DNA from: an uncultured Succinivibrio sp.
GTDB lineage: Bacteria > Pseudomonadota > Gammaproteobacteria > Enterobacterales > Succinivibrionaceae
Assembly (NCBI GenBank): GCA_900754255.1
Contig: CAAECI010000101.1
Location: 1 to 44,448 of the forward strand
Length of the DNA: 44,448 nucleotides
Direction of reading: 5' to 3'
Below the pieces are notes generated by a model that searched no databases, had not been told where the DNA came from, and saw nothing but the letters and a program-made list of their open reading frames with translations. The translations under genes and the position numbers were made by a program. Position 1 is the first letter of the stretch. The number at the start of each line of letters is the position of its first letter. Below, piece by piece: positions 15,318 through 23,044 of this stretch.

Positions 15318-16415
15318 ATGAAGAAGTCAGTATTAGCTGTAGCTATTGCTGCAGCAGCATTCGCAGCCTCCGCTGCTTCCGCCGCTCAGGTTTATGACAA
15401 AGACGGCACCACTTTAGCTATCGGCGGTCAGATCGAGTTCATGGCCGGGAACGCTGGTAATCAGTATTTCGGTGGAAACAAAAGTACCAGTCCTAATCAG
15501 GCTCAGGACGTAACCACCCGTGATCGTGCTCGTTTGACCATGGCCGGTCGTACCCAGCTGACCTCCGGTATCGCTGCCTATGCTTACAATGAGTGGCAAG
15601 CAGATCACTCTGCAACTTCTAAGGAAGATGCAACTTTGAATGCTCGTCAGCAGTTCTTGGGTGTTGACTTCGGTCAGTACGGTAAGGTTCAGATGGGCCG
15701 TTACAAGGATCCTTTTGTCTTTGCCTCCTCTGTTGTTGACGTTTTGGACGAAGTAGGTGTTTACGGCGGTCAGGACGAGCGTAACTCCGGCCACCTCTCC
15801 TATATGTGGAAGGGCTTCGGCTTTGACGCCGGTGTTTCCTATCAGTTCGCTGAGGATGCCTATAAAACCGATGTAGAGGATGATTTCAATGTTAACTCCG
15901 GCTTCTCCATCTATGCCGGCTACACCTCCCCTGTCGTAGTCTTCGGCCCCATCAGCGTTCGTGCTGCATACCTCTATTTAGAAGGTCAGGATCAGGCTGA
16001 CGGTGCTTCTGCCGGTGATGTTGATGACATGAAGGTAATGGACGGCTCCTTGGCTTGGGGTACCAACGGTAAGGGCTTCTACATTGCCACCAACTACAAC
16101 TACACCAAGGTAAACTACCTCAACACTGATGATGAGCTCAAGGTCAAGGGTTGGGAATCCGTTGCTACCTACGGCTTTACCAACGGCATCCGTATCGGTG
16201 CTTCCTATCACTACATCAATGCTAAGGATGATACCTCTGATGATGATCGTAAGTATGTCCAGCTTATCGCTGACTACAACGTCACCCCTAACTTCAAGGT
16301 TTGGGCTGAGGGCTTGATCGATGCCGGCTCTGATGACGACTTCGGAAGAATCACCAGCAAGTACGACAAGGACGCACACAACTCCGTTATGTTCGGTGCC
16401 CGTTACGTATTCTAA
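15318..16415 (+). CDS. Outer-membrane general porin (OmpC/OmpF-type superfamily)
   Basis: 365 residues with an N-terminal signal peptide (MKKSVLAVA, alanine-rich core, cleavage near SAA/AQVYD at about 22-23). The mature part has alternating amphipathic strands, an opening VYDKDGTTLAIGGQIEF, the eyelet-region motif QFLGVDFGQYGKVQMGRY and a terminal strand ending in YVF; the C-terminal phenylalanine is the BAM recognition signal. It forms a diffusion pore for small polar solutes. The gene stands alone with a CRP-type operator and three tandem 3' hairpins, suggesting a strongly expressed, stable mRNA. Acidic residues are frequent in the loops. Confidence 0.93.
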   Translation: MKKSVLAVAIAAAAFAASAASAAQVYDKDGTTLAIGGQIEFMAGNAGNQYFGGNKSTSPNQAQDVTTRDRARLTMAGRTQLTSGIAAYAYNEWQADHSATSKEDATLNARQQFLGVDFGQYGKVQMGRYKDPFVFASSVVDVLDEVGVYGGQDERNSGHLSYMWKGFGFDAGVSYQFAEDAYKTDVEDDFNVNSGFSIYAGYTSPVVVFGPISVRAAYLYLEGQDQADGASAGDVDDMKVMDGSLAWGTNGKGFYIATNYNYTKVNYLNTDDELKVKGWESVATYGFTNGIRIGASYHYINAKDDTSDDDRKYVQLIADYNVTPNFKVWAEGLIDAGSDDDFGRITSKYDKDAHNSVMFGARYVF

Positions 16416-16416
16416 T

Positions 16417-16467
16417 CAATCATCTGATTGTATAGAGAACAACGTTAAGTTCATCTCTTAAGATGAA
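16417..16467 (+). other. Two hairpins in the 3' untranslated region of the porin
   Basis: CAATCA/TGATTG (16417-16430) overlaps the end of the stop region, and TTCATCT/AGATGAA (16450-16467, loop CTTA) follows. Together with the terminator they make three stems in a row, probably protecting the mRNA 3' end. Confidence 0.5.
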
Positions 16468-16470
16468 TAG

Positions 16471-16505
16471 AGAGCAGGATCGTAAAGATCCTGCTCTTTT
16501 ATTTC
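16471..16505 (+). terminator. Rho-independent terminator of the porin
   Basis: AGAGCAGGATC (16471-16481) and GATCCTGCTCT (16487-16497) form an 11-base-pair perfect stem with loop GTAAA, followed by a T-rich tail. Confidence 0.92.
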
Positions 16506-16555
16506 TATCTCACCCGTCTGCGCAAAAGCAAACGCCCGACATCTTTCAATTACAC

Positions 16556-16585
16556 AAAAAAAGAAAAGGGCGACCGCAGTCACCC
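16556..16585 (-). terminator. Rho-independent terminator of the ribF-ileS-lspA-ispH operon
   Basis: Read on the minus strand, GGGTGAC (16585-16579) and GTCGCCC (16574-16568) pair around TGCG. A T-rich tail of about twelve bases with one C follows (16567-16556). It lies 26 bases after the ispH stop. Confidence 0.85.
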
Positions 16586-16610
16586 CTCCTAATTTTTATA
16601 GCCTTTGTTC

Positions 16611-17549
16611 TTAGCTCTGTAAGGGCCTAGGCAGTGGAAAATGACGGGTTCTTCCCGCCTCACCAACCTCCTCAACACTGTCCCCGCCATGCCTTAAAAG
16701 ATGATCCACAATATCCTTAATGACATAATCAGGTGCGCTGGCCCCGGCACTTACACCTACGGTCTTTACACCCTCAAGCCATTTAAGATCAATACCTGAG
16801 GCATCATCGATTAAATAAGCCTGCGTCCCCTCATGCTCGGCCTCCTCGCGTAAGCGATTGGAATTGGAGGAATTCTGAGAGCCGGCAATGATCACGGCAT
16901 CTGATAAATGCGCTAGATCCCGCACCGCATTTTGGCGCAACTGCGTTGCATTACAGGTATCATCCTGCTTTGGTCCTTGGATGGATGGATACTTGCATCT
17001 TAAGGCCTCAACCGTCTCCTTTGTCTCCTCGACGCTCAGGGTGGTTTGAGTTGCAAAAAAAGCCTTCTCACCGTTGATAGCAAGCGCTTTTACATCCTCG
17101 GGGGTCAAAATGACATGAACTTTCTTGGGATCCCCCTCATATTGACCTATGGTCCCTATGACCTCCTGATGCCCCTCGTGGCCTATAACCACCGCCTCAA
17201 GTCCTGCTTTTCCGGCTCGGTTCATCTTGCGATGAATGCCAGATACCACGGGACAGGTTGCATCTATCACGGTAAGATTTCTTCTCAAGGCCTCCTGCTC
17301 CACGGCAATGCTGACACCGTGGGCCGAAAAGATCAGCACGGAGCCCTCGGGAACCTCAGCTATGGAATTTACAAAAATTGCTCCCGCGCGGCGCAGATCC
17401 TCAACCACGTGACGATTGTGCACCACCTCGTGTAAAACCCACACCTTATTGGCACCGTAGCGTTCAAGAGCCTTTTCTACCACTAAGATGGCACGCTCGA
17501 CCCCTGCACACATACCGCGCTCACGCGCAAGCAAAATTCGAAAACTCAT
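16611..17549 (-). CDS. ispH: 4-hydroxy-3-methylbut-2-enyl diphosphate reductase
   Basis: 312 residues. It is the last enzyme of the DXP isoprenoid pathway, converting HMBPP to IPP and DMAPP with an iron-sulfur cluster. The three cluster cysteines are C14 (RGMCAGV), C99 (DATCPVV) and C199 (DDTCNAT). The substrate histidines sit in H44, H77 (SAHGV) and H127 of GHEGHQE, with E129 as proton donor. The first enzyme-specific step gene, dxr, is also in this window. It follows lspA by 19 bases. E. coli has fkpB between lspA and ispH; here it is absent. Confidence 0.97.
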   Translation of the reverse strand: MSFRILLARERGMCAGVERAILVVEKALERYGANKVWVLHEVVHNRHVVEDLRRAGAIFVNSIAEVPEGSVLIFSAHGVSIAVEQEALRRNLTVIDATCPVVSGIHRKMNRAGKAGLEAVVIGHEGHQEVIGTIGQYEGDPKKVHVILTPEDVKALAINGEKAFFATQTTLSVEETKETVEALRCKYPSIQGPKQDDTCNATQLRQNAVRDLAHLSDAVIIAGSQNSSNSNRLREEAEHEGTQAYLIDDASGIDLKWLEGVKTVGVSAGASAPDYVIKDIVDHLLRHGGDSVEEVGEAGRTRHFPLPRPLQS

Positions 17550-17568
17550 TAGCTAGGAACTCCTTGAT

Positions 17569-18093
17569 CTATTTTGCAGAAGACTTGTTCTTAGGATCAT
17601 CCTTGCCGAAAAAGCCGATTATAACCAGCAAAGCGGCACCGACACAGACGGCAATATCCGCCACGTTGAAGGAAGGATAGGACCAAAACCAACCGTCTCC
17701 CTTAATGTAAAACATTAAAAAGTCGACCACATGTCCTAAAAAGACCCGATCCAAAAGATTACCTACGGCACCGCCTAGGATCAAGGAGATGCCAAGGCAG
17801 GTGTAAGGCTTGCGCCTTGAGGTTCTCTTTAGGGCCACGATCAGGATCAAGGAGATCACGGAGGCAATGATCATGAAGAGGTAGCGCTGCCAGCCGCCCA
17901 TATCGGCTAAAAAGCTGAAGGCCGCTCCTTCATTGTATACATGCACCAGTGAAAAGAAGCTCGTTACCGCCACCCCCGCGGTATAGGCGGGGATGTTCTC
18001 AACCACCAAATACTTGGTGTATTGATCGAGGATCACAATAAGCAGGCTGATCACTAAAAATCTAAGCCCGCTGTCTTTAGCTTTGATCGACAT
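17569..18093 (-). CDS. lspA: Lipoprotein signal peptidase (signal peptidase II)
   Basis: 174 residues with four membrane segments. It is the aspartyl protease that removes the signal peptide from diacylated prolipoproteins. Catalytic aspartates are D124 (GHVVDFL, after GNLLDR) and D146 (FNVADIAV); the VYNEGAAFSFL motif around 52-62 is also conserved. Its ATG shares one base with the ileS stop (TGATG), so the genes are translationally coupled. Confidence 0.97.
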   Translation of the reverse strand: MSIKAKDSGLRFLVISLLIVILDQYTKYLVVENIPAYTAGVAVTSFFSLVHVYNEGAAFSFLADMGGWQRYLFMIIASVISLILIVALKRTSRRKPYTCLGISLILGGAVGNLLDRVFLGHVVDFLMFYIKGDGWFWSYPSFNVADIAVCVGAALLVIIGFFGKDDPKNKSSAK

Positions 18094-20924
18094 CAGGCAA
18101 AATATCTCTTTTCACCGCACGAGGTTTCGATATTCTCCACACAGCGGCGGCACAGGCCCGGATGCTTGGGATCTGTATCCACATCTTCCTCATAATGCCA
18201 GCAACGCTCGCACTTATGAGCTTGAGATTTCCTGACGCTGAAGGCGCACTTGAGGCTTTCAGAGACAAATGCATCCTCAGGAGCCTTTTCATCACTTACC
18301 AAGGCCTTGGAGGTAATGAGCAGGAACTTAAGCTCGTCACCTAACTGCTTTAGATCGTTCTTGAGCTCTCCGTCTGCAAAAACGGTAAGCTCGGCCTCAA
18401 GAGATCCGCCTATTACTCCCTGATTGCGAGCAGCCTCCACCGCGCGGTTGGCTTCGTCACGGAAAGCAAGAATACGATCCCAATATGCAGAATTGAAGGC
18501 GGAATTCTCGTCAAGCTCCTTGAGATCATCCACCCAGCGGGAGGTGAATACGAACTCATCGCGCTTGCCGGGCATAGCCTCCCAGGCTTCCTGAGCGGTA
18601 AATGACAAAATGGGAGCCATCCAGCGCAAAAGAGCCTCAAGAATGAGGTACAGCGCGCTCTGACAGGAGCGGCGGGCCACACCGTCTGCCTTGGCGGTGT
18701 ACTGACGATCCTTGATGATATCGAGATAGAAGGATCCCATCTTGATGGAACAGAAATTCATGAGGATCTGCACTACCTGATGGAAATCATAATCCTCATA
18801 AGCCTTCAAAATAGCCTTCTGAGTCTTTGCAGTACAGGATACGGCCCATTTATCAAGCTCAATCATATTTTCAAAGGAAATTGCATCCTTGTTAGGATCG
18901 AAGCCGTTGATATTGGCAAGGAGGAAACGCACGGTATTACGTACGCGACGATAGGCATCGGAGGTATGTTTAAAGATCTCCTTGGACACGGCCATATCGC
19001 CGGTGTAATCGTTGTTGGCGATCCAAAGTCTTAAAACGTCGGCACCCAGCTGATCCATAACCTCGGCAGGGGCGATGACGTTACCTAAGGACTTGGACAT
19101 CTTGCGGCCCTCACCGTCGACGGTGAAACCGTGAGTCAAAACCTGCTTATAGGGTGCACGGCCGCGGGAGGCGCAGGAGAGCATGAGGGAGGACATGAAC
19201 CAGCCGCGATGCTGATCGGATCCCTCAAGATACATATCGATATCATGTCCTGCAAATTCCTTACGCTGACCAACTACGGTAAACCAGGTCGATCCGGAAT
19301 CGAACCATACGTCCAGGGTGTTGGGATCTTTATGATATTTAGGAGCCTCTTCATGGCCTATAAGATCTTCAACGCTCAGATCCCACCAAGCCTGAATACC
19401 CTTTTCCTCAACGGCCTTGGCAACCTTTTCAATGATCTCGGGTGTGTTGGGGTGGATCTCGCCCGTTTCATTGTTGATTAAAACGGCACAGGGCATGCCC
19501 CAGGTACGCTGACGGGAGATACACCAGTCGGTACGCTGTTTGACCATGGCCTCGATGCGGTTTTGTCCCCAGGCAGGGATCCAGCGCACCTTTTTGATCT
19601 CATTCAAAGCATTATCGCGCAAGCCGTGTCCGTCCATGGATATGAACCACTGTTCGGTGGCGCGGAAGATCACCGGAGTCTTATGACGCCAGCAATGCGG
19701 ATAGCTGTGGGTGATCTTAACGGACTTTAAAAGTACGCCCTTGTCCTTTAATACTTTCAGCACCTCGGGATTGGCTTTGAGTACGTTCATGCCGGCAAAA
19801 AAGGGCACGTCGTCTCTGAAACAGCCGTCGGGCTTGACGGGATTGTAGATCTCAAGACCGTATTTTACAGAGACGTTGTAATCGTCGAGACCGTGACCGC
19901 CTGCGGTGTGAACACAGCCGGTACCGGCCTCCAGCGTTACGTGAGCGCCGAGGATCACCGGCACTTCAAGATCTAAGAAAGGATGCTTAAAGCGCTCAAG
20001 CTCTAAAACCTTGCCCGAAACGCTCTCACCTATAAAGCTCCACTTCTCGATCTCCGCAGTCTTCATGACCTGCTCTGCCAGATCGGAGGCCATAATAAAG
20101 CGCTCAGCTCCCTTTTCGGTATAAGCCTGAATGAGCGAGTATTTCAAAGCCTCATTAACGCAGATGGCACGGTTGGCAGGCAAAGTCCAAGGAGTAGTGG
20201 TCCAAATCACGCAGGAGACGGGACCATCGCCCTGTCCTTGGGCCTTGAAGGAGGAGAGGATCTTATTCTCATCCACAGCGGCAAAGCGCACATAAATGGA
20301 ATCCGAGGTTACGTCCTTATATTCGACCTCTGCCTCAGCCAACGCCGACTGGCAATCCATACACCAATAGACGGGCTTCAAGCCGCGTACGAAATGACCG
20401 TTTTTGATCACCGATCCCAATTCACGAATGGTTGCGGCCTCGGTTTTAAAGTCCATGGTGAGATAAGGATGATCCCAATCACCCAAGACTCCTAAGCGTT
20501 TGAAGCTTTCGCGCTGGGTGTCCACCTGACTTTTGGCGTATTTGCGGCACTCATTACGAAACTCTGCGGCTGAAACCTTTACTCCGGGCTTGCCCACCAT
20601 GCTTTCGACCTTTACCTCAATGGGCAGGCCGTGGCAATCCCAACCGGGTACATAAGGACAATCAAAGCCTGAAAGAGTCTTTGATTTGATGATGATGTCC
20701 TTTAAGACCTTGTTTATGGAGTGGCCTATATGAATATTGCCGTTGGCATAGGGAGGACCGTCGTGCAAAATAAAGGTATTGCAACCTGCACGGGCAGTAC
20801 GGATCTTTTGGTAAAGACCGCGTTTTTCCCAGTCCTTCAGCATTTCCGGCTCACGCTTGGCGAGATTGCCGCGCATGGGAAAAGCGGTGTTCGGAAGATT
20901 CAATGTGTTTTTATAATCTGCCAT
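18093..20924 (-). CDS. ileS: Isoleucyl-tRNA synthetase
   Basis: 943 residues, close to the E. coli enzyme (938). It charges tRNA-Ile and edits valine. Features in order: MADYKNTLNLPNTAFPMRGN start like E. coli; HIGH motif in GNIHIGHSINK; CP1 editing domain; KMSKS in GEGRKMSKSLGNV; and a C-terminal zinc site (KCERCWHYEED then CRRCVENI). It lies 22 bases after ribF and overlaps lspA by one base. The product depends in part on the tRNA lysidine made by TilS, encoded nearby. Confidence 0.98.
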   Translation of the reverse strand: MADYKNTLNLPNTAFPMRGNLAKREPEMLKDWEKRGLYQKIRTARAGCNTFILHDGPPYANGNIHIGHSINKVLKDIIIKSKTLSGFDCPYVPGWDCHGLPIEVKVESMVGKPGVKVSAAEFRNECRKYAKSQVDTQRESFKRLGVLGDWDHPYLTMDFKTEAATIRELGSVIKNGHFVRGLKPVYWCMDCQSALAEAEVEYKDVTSDSIYVRFAAVDENKILSSFKAQGQGDGPVSCVIWTTTPWTLPANRAICVNEALKYSLIQAYTEKGAERFIMASDLAEQVMKTAEIEKWSFIGESVSGKVLELERFKHPFLDLEVPVILGAHVTLEAGTGCVHTAGGHGLDDYNVSVKYGLEIYNPVKPDGCFRDDVPFFAGMNVLKANPEVLKVLKDKGVLLKSVKITHSYPHCWRHKTPVIFRATEQWFISMDGHGLRDNALNEIKKVRWIPAWGQNRIEAMVKQRTDWCISRQRTWGMPCAVLINNETGEIHPNTPEIIEKVAKAVEEKGIQAWWDLSVEDLIGHEEAPKYHKDPNTLDVWFDSGSTWFTVVGQRKEFAGHDIDMYLEGSDQHRGWFMSSLMLSCASRGRAPYKQVLTHGFTVDGEGRKMSKSLGNVIAPAEVMDQLGADVLRLWIANNDYTGDMAVSKEIFKHTSDAYRRVRNTVRFLLANINGFDPNKDAISFENMIELDKWAVSCTAKTQKAILKAYEDYDFHQVVQILMNFCSIKMGSFYLDIIKDRQYTAKADGVARRSCQSALYLILEALLRWMAPILSFTAQEAWEAMPGKRDEFVFTSRWVDDLKELDENSAFNSAYWDRILAFRDEANRAVEAARNQGVIGGSLEAELTVFADGELKNDLKQLGDELKFLLITSKALVSDEKAPEDAFVSESLKCAFSVRKSQAHKCERCWHYEEDVDTDPKHPGLCRRCVENIETSCGEKRYFA

Positions 20925-20946
20925 TTGTCTGACCCTTGGTATTTTA

Positions 20947-21894
20947 TTAAAGTCCGCGTTTTTTAAACGAAGAAAGACTGACTTGTGCCGACAGACGATC
21001 GAGACTGAGCCTTTCTTTCAGTTCATTCAGATTGGAGAAAACGGTTTCATCGCGGATCTTGGAGATGAAACTGATCCTGATCGGCGTCGCATACAGATCG
21101 CCGCTGAAATTGAATAGGTGTGCTTCAAGTAAAAAGCGTTTGTCATTTTCACGTATGCTCGGACGCATTCCCGCATTGCACATGCCGTCATAATCACCGT
21201 ATACGGTATGAACCCTGACGGCATAAACTCCGTTTAATGGCGGTTGCATATCAAAAAAATGCACGTTGGCGGTAGGAAAACCCATGGTACGTCCGAGAGC
21301 ATTGCCGTGACACACTCGCCCGGTGATGCTGTAGGGACGATCGAGCATGAGGGCGGCGGCGGCAAGATCTCCGCGTAAAAGACTTTCTCTTACCGCAGAG
21401 CTTGAAACCCTCTGCCCCTCTATTAGGATCCCATCTTGTGCATAGGCCTCGGCACCGTACTGCTCACAGAGGCTCTTTAGCACCGAAAAATCGGCCCTAC
21501 CGCCCCTCGCAAAATAAAAAAGCGAGCCTACAATCACCTTTTTTACCCCGAGACGTCCTATGAGCAGATCTCGGACAAAGGTTCGTGCATCCATGGAGGC
21601 GAATGTAGCATCAAATCTCAGATTAAAAAGCTTGTCCACTCCGCAACTTTTCAGGGACTCAAATTTATCCCTAAATGTTGAGAGCGTATACATGATCTCA
21701 TCGGGTCTGAAGAATTGACGCGGATGAGGAGTAAAGGTCATTACCGCCGCCTCAAGCTTTGAAATATGAGCAAGACCGACCGTACGTTTTATTACGGCGG
21801 CGTGACCGCGATGCATTCCGTCGAAGTTGCCGATCGCAAGAACAAGATCACGATCCTGCTTGCGGTAATCGGAAAAGGAGCGGATAAGTTGCAT
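20947..21894 (-). CDS. ribF: Bifunctional riboflavin kinase/FAD synthetase
   Basis: 315 residues. The N-terminal FMN adenylyltransferase domain has IGNFDGMHRGH (21-31) and TFTPHPRQFF. The C-terminal flavokinase domain has GNALGRTMGFPTANV and NAGMRPSI. Together they make FMN and FAD from riboflavin. One conserved adenylyltransferase motif is altered: the usual GxDFxFG reads GSLFYFA at 123-129, so the acidic residue is gone. It is first in the ribF-ileS-lspA-ispH operon and divergent from rpsT, as in E. coli. Confidence 0.95.
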   Translation of the reverse strand: MQLIRSFSDYRKQDRDLVLAIGNFDGMHRGHAAVIKRTVGLAHISKLEAAVMTFTPHPRQFFRPDEIMYTLSTFRDKFESLKSCGVDKLFNLRFDATFASMDARTFVRDLLIGRLGVKKVIVGSLFYFARGGRADFSVLKSLCEQYGAEAYAQDGILIEGQRVSSSAVRESLLRGDLAAAALMLDRPYSITGRVCHGNALGRTMGFPTANVHFFDMQPPLNGVYAVRVHTVYGDYDGMCNAGMRPSIRENDKRFLLEAHLFNFSGDLYATPIRISFISKIRDETVFSNLNELKERLSLDRLSAQVSLSSFKKRGL

Positions 21895-21957
21895 GTTAAT
21901 TCGCCGTAATAATAAATAGTGAAATTAAAAGTGCAGTTTTTGCATACGTAAACAAGC

Positions 21958-21963
21958 ATTATA
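21958..21963 (-). promoter_or_regulatory. -10 element of the ribF operon
   Basis: On the minus strand the hexamer reads TATAAT. The -35 is poor. Transcription would begin near 21951, giving a leader of nearly 60 bases before ribF. Confidence 0.45.
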
Positions 21964-22194
21964 CTGGATTAATGCGGGCTTTCTCACACTTTATTCATGC
22001 TCTTTCACTTAGTTTTATCTCAAATTGTCCTCATATTTTGTTCAGTGACAAATTAAATCTCAGCCATTCTCTAATTTTCTATTCAAATATCTAATTTTCT
22101 ATTCAAATTTGATCAATTTGCTGGTAAAATACTGCGTTCAGTGCCACCGTTAAATTGGAATGTGGCAGTAAAAAGAAATTATCAGGAGCTATCT
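21964..22194. other. Divergent intergenic region with a duplicated rpsT promoter segment
   Basis: A/T-rich DNA between ribF and rpsT without a gene. TCTAATTTTCTATTCAAAT occurs twice in tandem with a 20-base period (22070-22088 and 22090-22108). The second copy supplies the -35 (TTCAAA, 22102-22107), 17 bases before an extended -10, TGG plus TAAAAT, at 22122-22130. The rpsT leader runs from about 22137 to 22194. Confidence 0.6.
22102..22130 (+). promoter_or_regulatory. rpsT promoter
   Basis: TTCAAA (-35) and TAAAAT (-10, 22125-22130) are separated by 17 bases, with TG one base before the -10. It is the best-formed promoter in the window. Confidence 0.65.
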
Positions 22195-22458
22195 GTGCCT
22201 AATATCAAATCTGCAAAGAAGCGCGTGGTTGTCGCCGAGAAGGCACGTCAGCACAATGTGGCTGCACGTTCCAAGATGCGCACTTTAGTTAAGAACGTTG
22301 CCAAGATCGTCGCCACCGGTGACAAGGAAGCTGCCAAGGCTGCTTTCGTCAAGGCTGAATCCATTCTCGATCGTTCCGCCGGCAAGGGTCTTATTCACAA
22401 GAATAAGGCTGCCCGCGCTAAGAGCAAGCTCTCCGCTTTAGTAAAAGCCATGGCTTAA
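22195..22458 (+). CDS. rpsT: 30S ribosomal protein S20
   Basis: 87 residues, the normal S20 length. It is lysine/arginine/alanine-rich and all-helical: MPNIKSAKKRV at the start, then the conserved RSKMRTLVKN and the C-terminal GKGLIHKNKAARAKSKL. It binds 16S rRNA early in 30S assembly. The start is GTG at 22195, with AGGAG at 22183-22187. An upstream in-frame ATG at 22141 would add 18 residues foreign to S20. E. coli rpsT also has a non-ATG start (UUG), which is part of its autoregulation, so the same may hold here. Confidence 0.96.
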   Translation: MPNIKSAKKRVVVAEKARQHNVAARSKMRTLVKNVAKIVATGDKEAAKAAFVKAESILDRSAGKGLIHKNKAARAKSKLSALVKAMA

Positions 22459-22478
22459 TCTCAGAGAGAATTAAATTA

Positions 22479-22504
22479 AAGCTCCTCAAATGAGGGGCTT
22501 TTTT
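22479..22504 (+). terminator. Rho-independent terminator of rpsT
   Basis: AAGCTCCTC (22479-22487) and GAGGGGCTT (22492-22500) pair with one G-T wobble around loop AAAT, and T residues follow to 22504. Confidence 0.9.
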
Positions 22505-22510
22505 ATTGCT

Positions 22511-22544
22511 TGCAAAAAAAACGGCATCCGCAACAGAGGATACC
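22511..22544 (-). terminator. Rho-independent terminator on the minus strand, with no known gene before it
   Basis: On the minus strand CGGTATCC and GGATGCCG pair (eight pairs, one G-T wobble) around an eight-base loop, directly followed by eight T residues. On the + strand this is the A run and hairpin at 22514-22543. The nearest upstream minus-strand gene, tilS, already has its own terminator 97 bases after its stop. This one therefore suggests a separate small transcript. Confidence 0.75.
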
Positions 22545-22640
22545 GCTTGGGGAGAACCCGAAATAAACACATGCAAAAGTGAGAGCTTTGCTTGCTGTCC
22601 AGGATAAGTCAGGAGAAAATCCCGTATCAGTCATCTCACT
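22512..22640 (-). ncRNA. Candidate small RNA on the minus strand
   Basis: A stretch of about 130 bases ending in the strong minus-strand terminator. Upstream lie a possible -35 (TTGCTT, 22675-22670) and, 18 bases on, a weak -10 (TAGCAT) inside the perfect palindrome at 22641-22656. The 5' part (GTGAGA) can pair with TCTCAC in the middle, and GGG-GAGAA-CCC forms a small hairpin. No open frame or match to a known RNA family was recognised. The strand and 5' end are inferred. Confidence 0.35.
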
Positions 22641-22670
22641 GTTAGCATATGCTAACTCATATTTTTTTTG
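22641..22670. promoter_or_regulatory. Perfect 16-bp palindrome followed by a T run
   Basis: GTTAGCATATGCTAAC (22641-22656) is self-complementary. On the + strand eight or so T residues follow after five bases (to 22669), so it could be a weak terminator for a + strand RNA. On the minus strand it overlaps the likely promoter of the small RNA candidate, so it could be an operator. Sequence alone does not decide. Confidence 0.45.
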
Positions 22671-22859
22671 CTAAGCAATAGCGATCCTGTTTTTTTTATT
22701 TGCTCCACACGCGCCCCTTAAGCACAATCCTTCGTTGTGTTAAGTGTGTGCGCAAAAAATTTTTGTAGTAATTTATTGATTTATAATAACTTATTAAAAT
22801 AAGTTTAAAATCTTATAAAAAAATTGAACTTTTTTCCAAGCAAGTACTCTAAGAAGTAT
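22671..22859. other. Structured A/T-rich part of the rpsT-tilS intergenic region
   Basis: No gene is recognised. It holds a hairpin, TTAAGCACAA with TTGTGTTAA (22718-22743, one bulge, flanked by CACAC and GTGTG), a consensus TATAAT at 22782-22787 on the + strand, and an 18-base palindrome, AACTTATT-AA-AATAAGTT (22788-22805). The TATAAT could start a + strand RNA of about 155 bases that ends at the terminator at 22913-22945. Confidence 0.4.
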
Positions 22860-22910
22860 ATGGAAAAGATTTTTGATGATTTCTTCTCTGTAAAAACCCG
22901 ATTTAATTAA
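22860..22910 (+). CDS. Possible 16-residue peptide MEKIFDDFFSVKTRFN
   Basis: A short ATG-to-TAA frame with a weak AAGAAG ribosome site four bases upstream, ending three bases before a Rho-independent terminator. Four of its 16 residues are phenylalanine. The layout (promoter-like TATAAT, short frame, terminator) recalls a leader peptide, yet no + strand gene follows, since tilS is on the other strand. It may be a small protein, part of a small RNA, or chance. Confidence 0.22.
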   Translation: MEKIFDDFFSVKTRFN

Positions 22911-22946
22911 AAGCCCGAAGTTAAAAAAACTCCGGGCGTTTTTTTA
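22911..22946. terminator. Bidirectional Rho-independent terminator (tilS operon and a + strand transcript)
   Basis: GCCCG (22913-22917) pairs with CGGGC (22933-22937), and AGTT with AACT, across one A-C mismatch. T7 follows on the + strand (22939-22945), and TTTTAATTAA follows on the minus strand. On the minus strand it ends the rpsB-tilS run, 97 bases after tilS. Confidence 0.85.
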
Positions 22947-23044
22947 CGCAGGTTTTAAAAAACGTAGAATTCCTTTCACTTCGGTACAGAAATTCCAAAC
23001 AACTTCGATATAGAGATTTTTAATTCTTGAGTTTCAAAGTACTC

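Noticed and set aside
22545..22600. Resemblance of the + strand (GGAGAACC-GAAA) to the core of the small RNA RyhB
   Set aside because: Only about a dozen bases agree, the seed region and terminator do not, and the stronger terminator is on the other strand.
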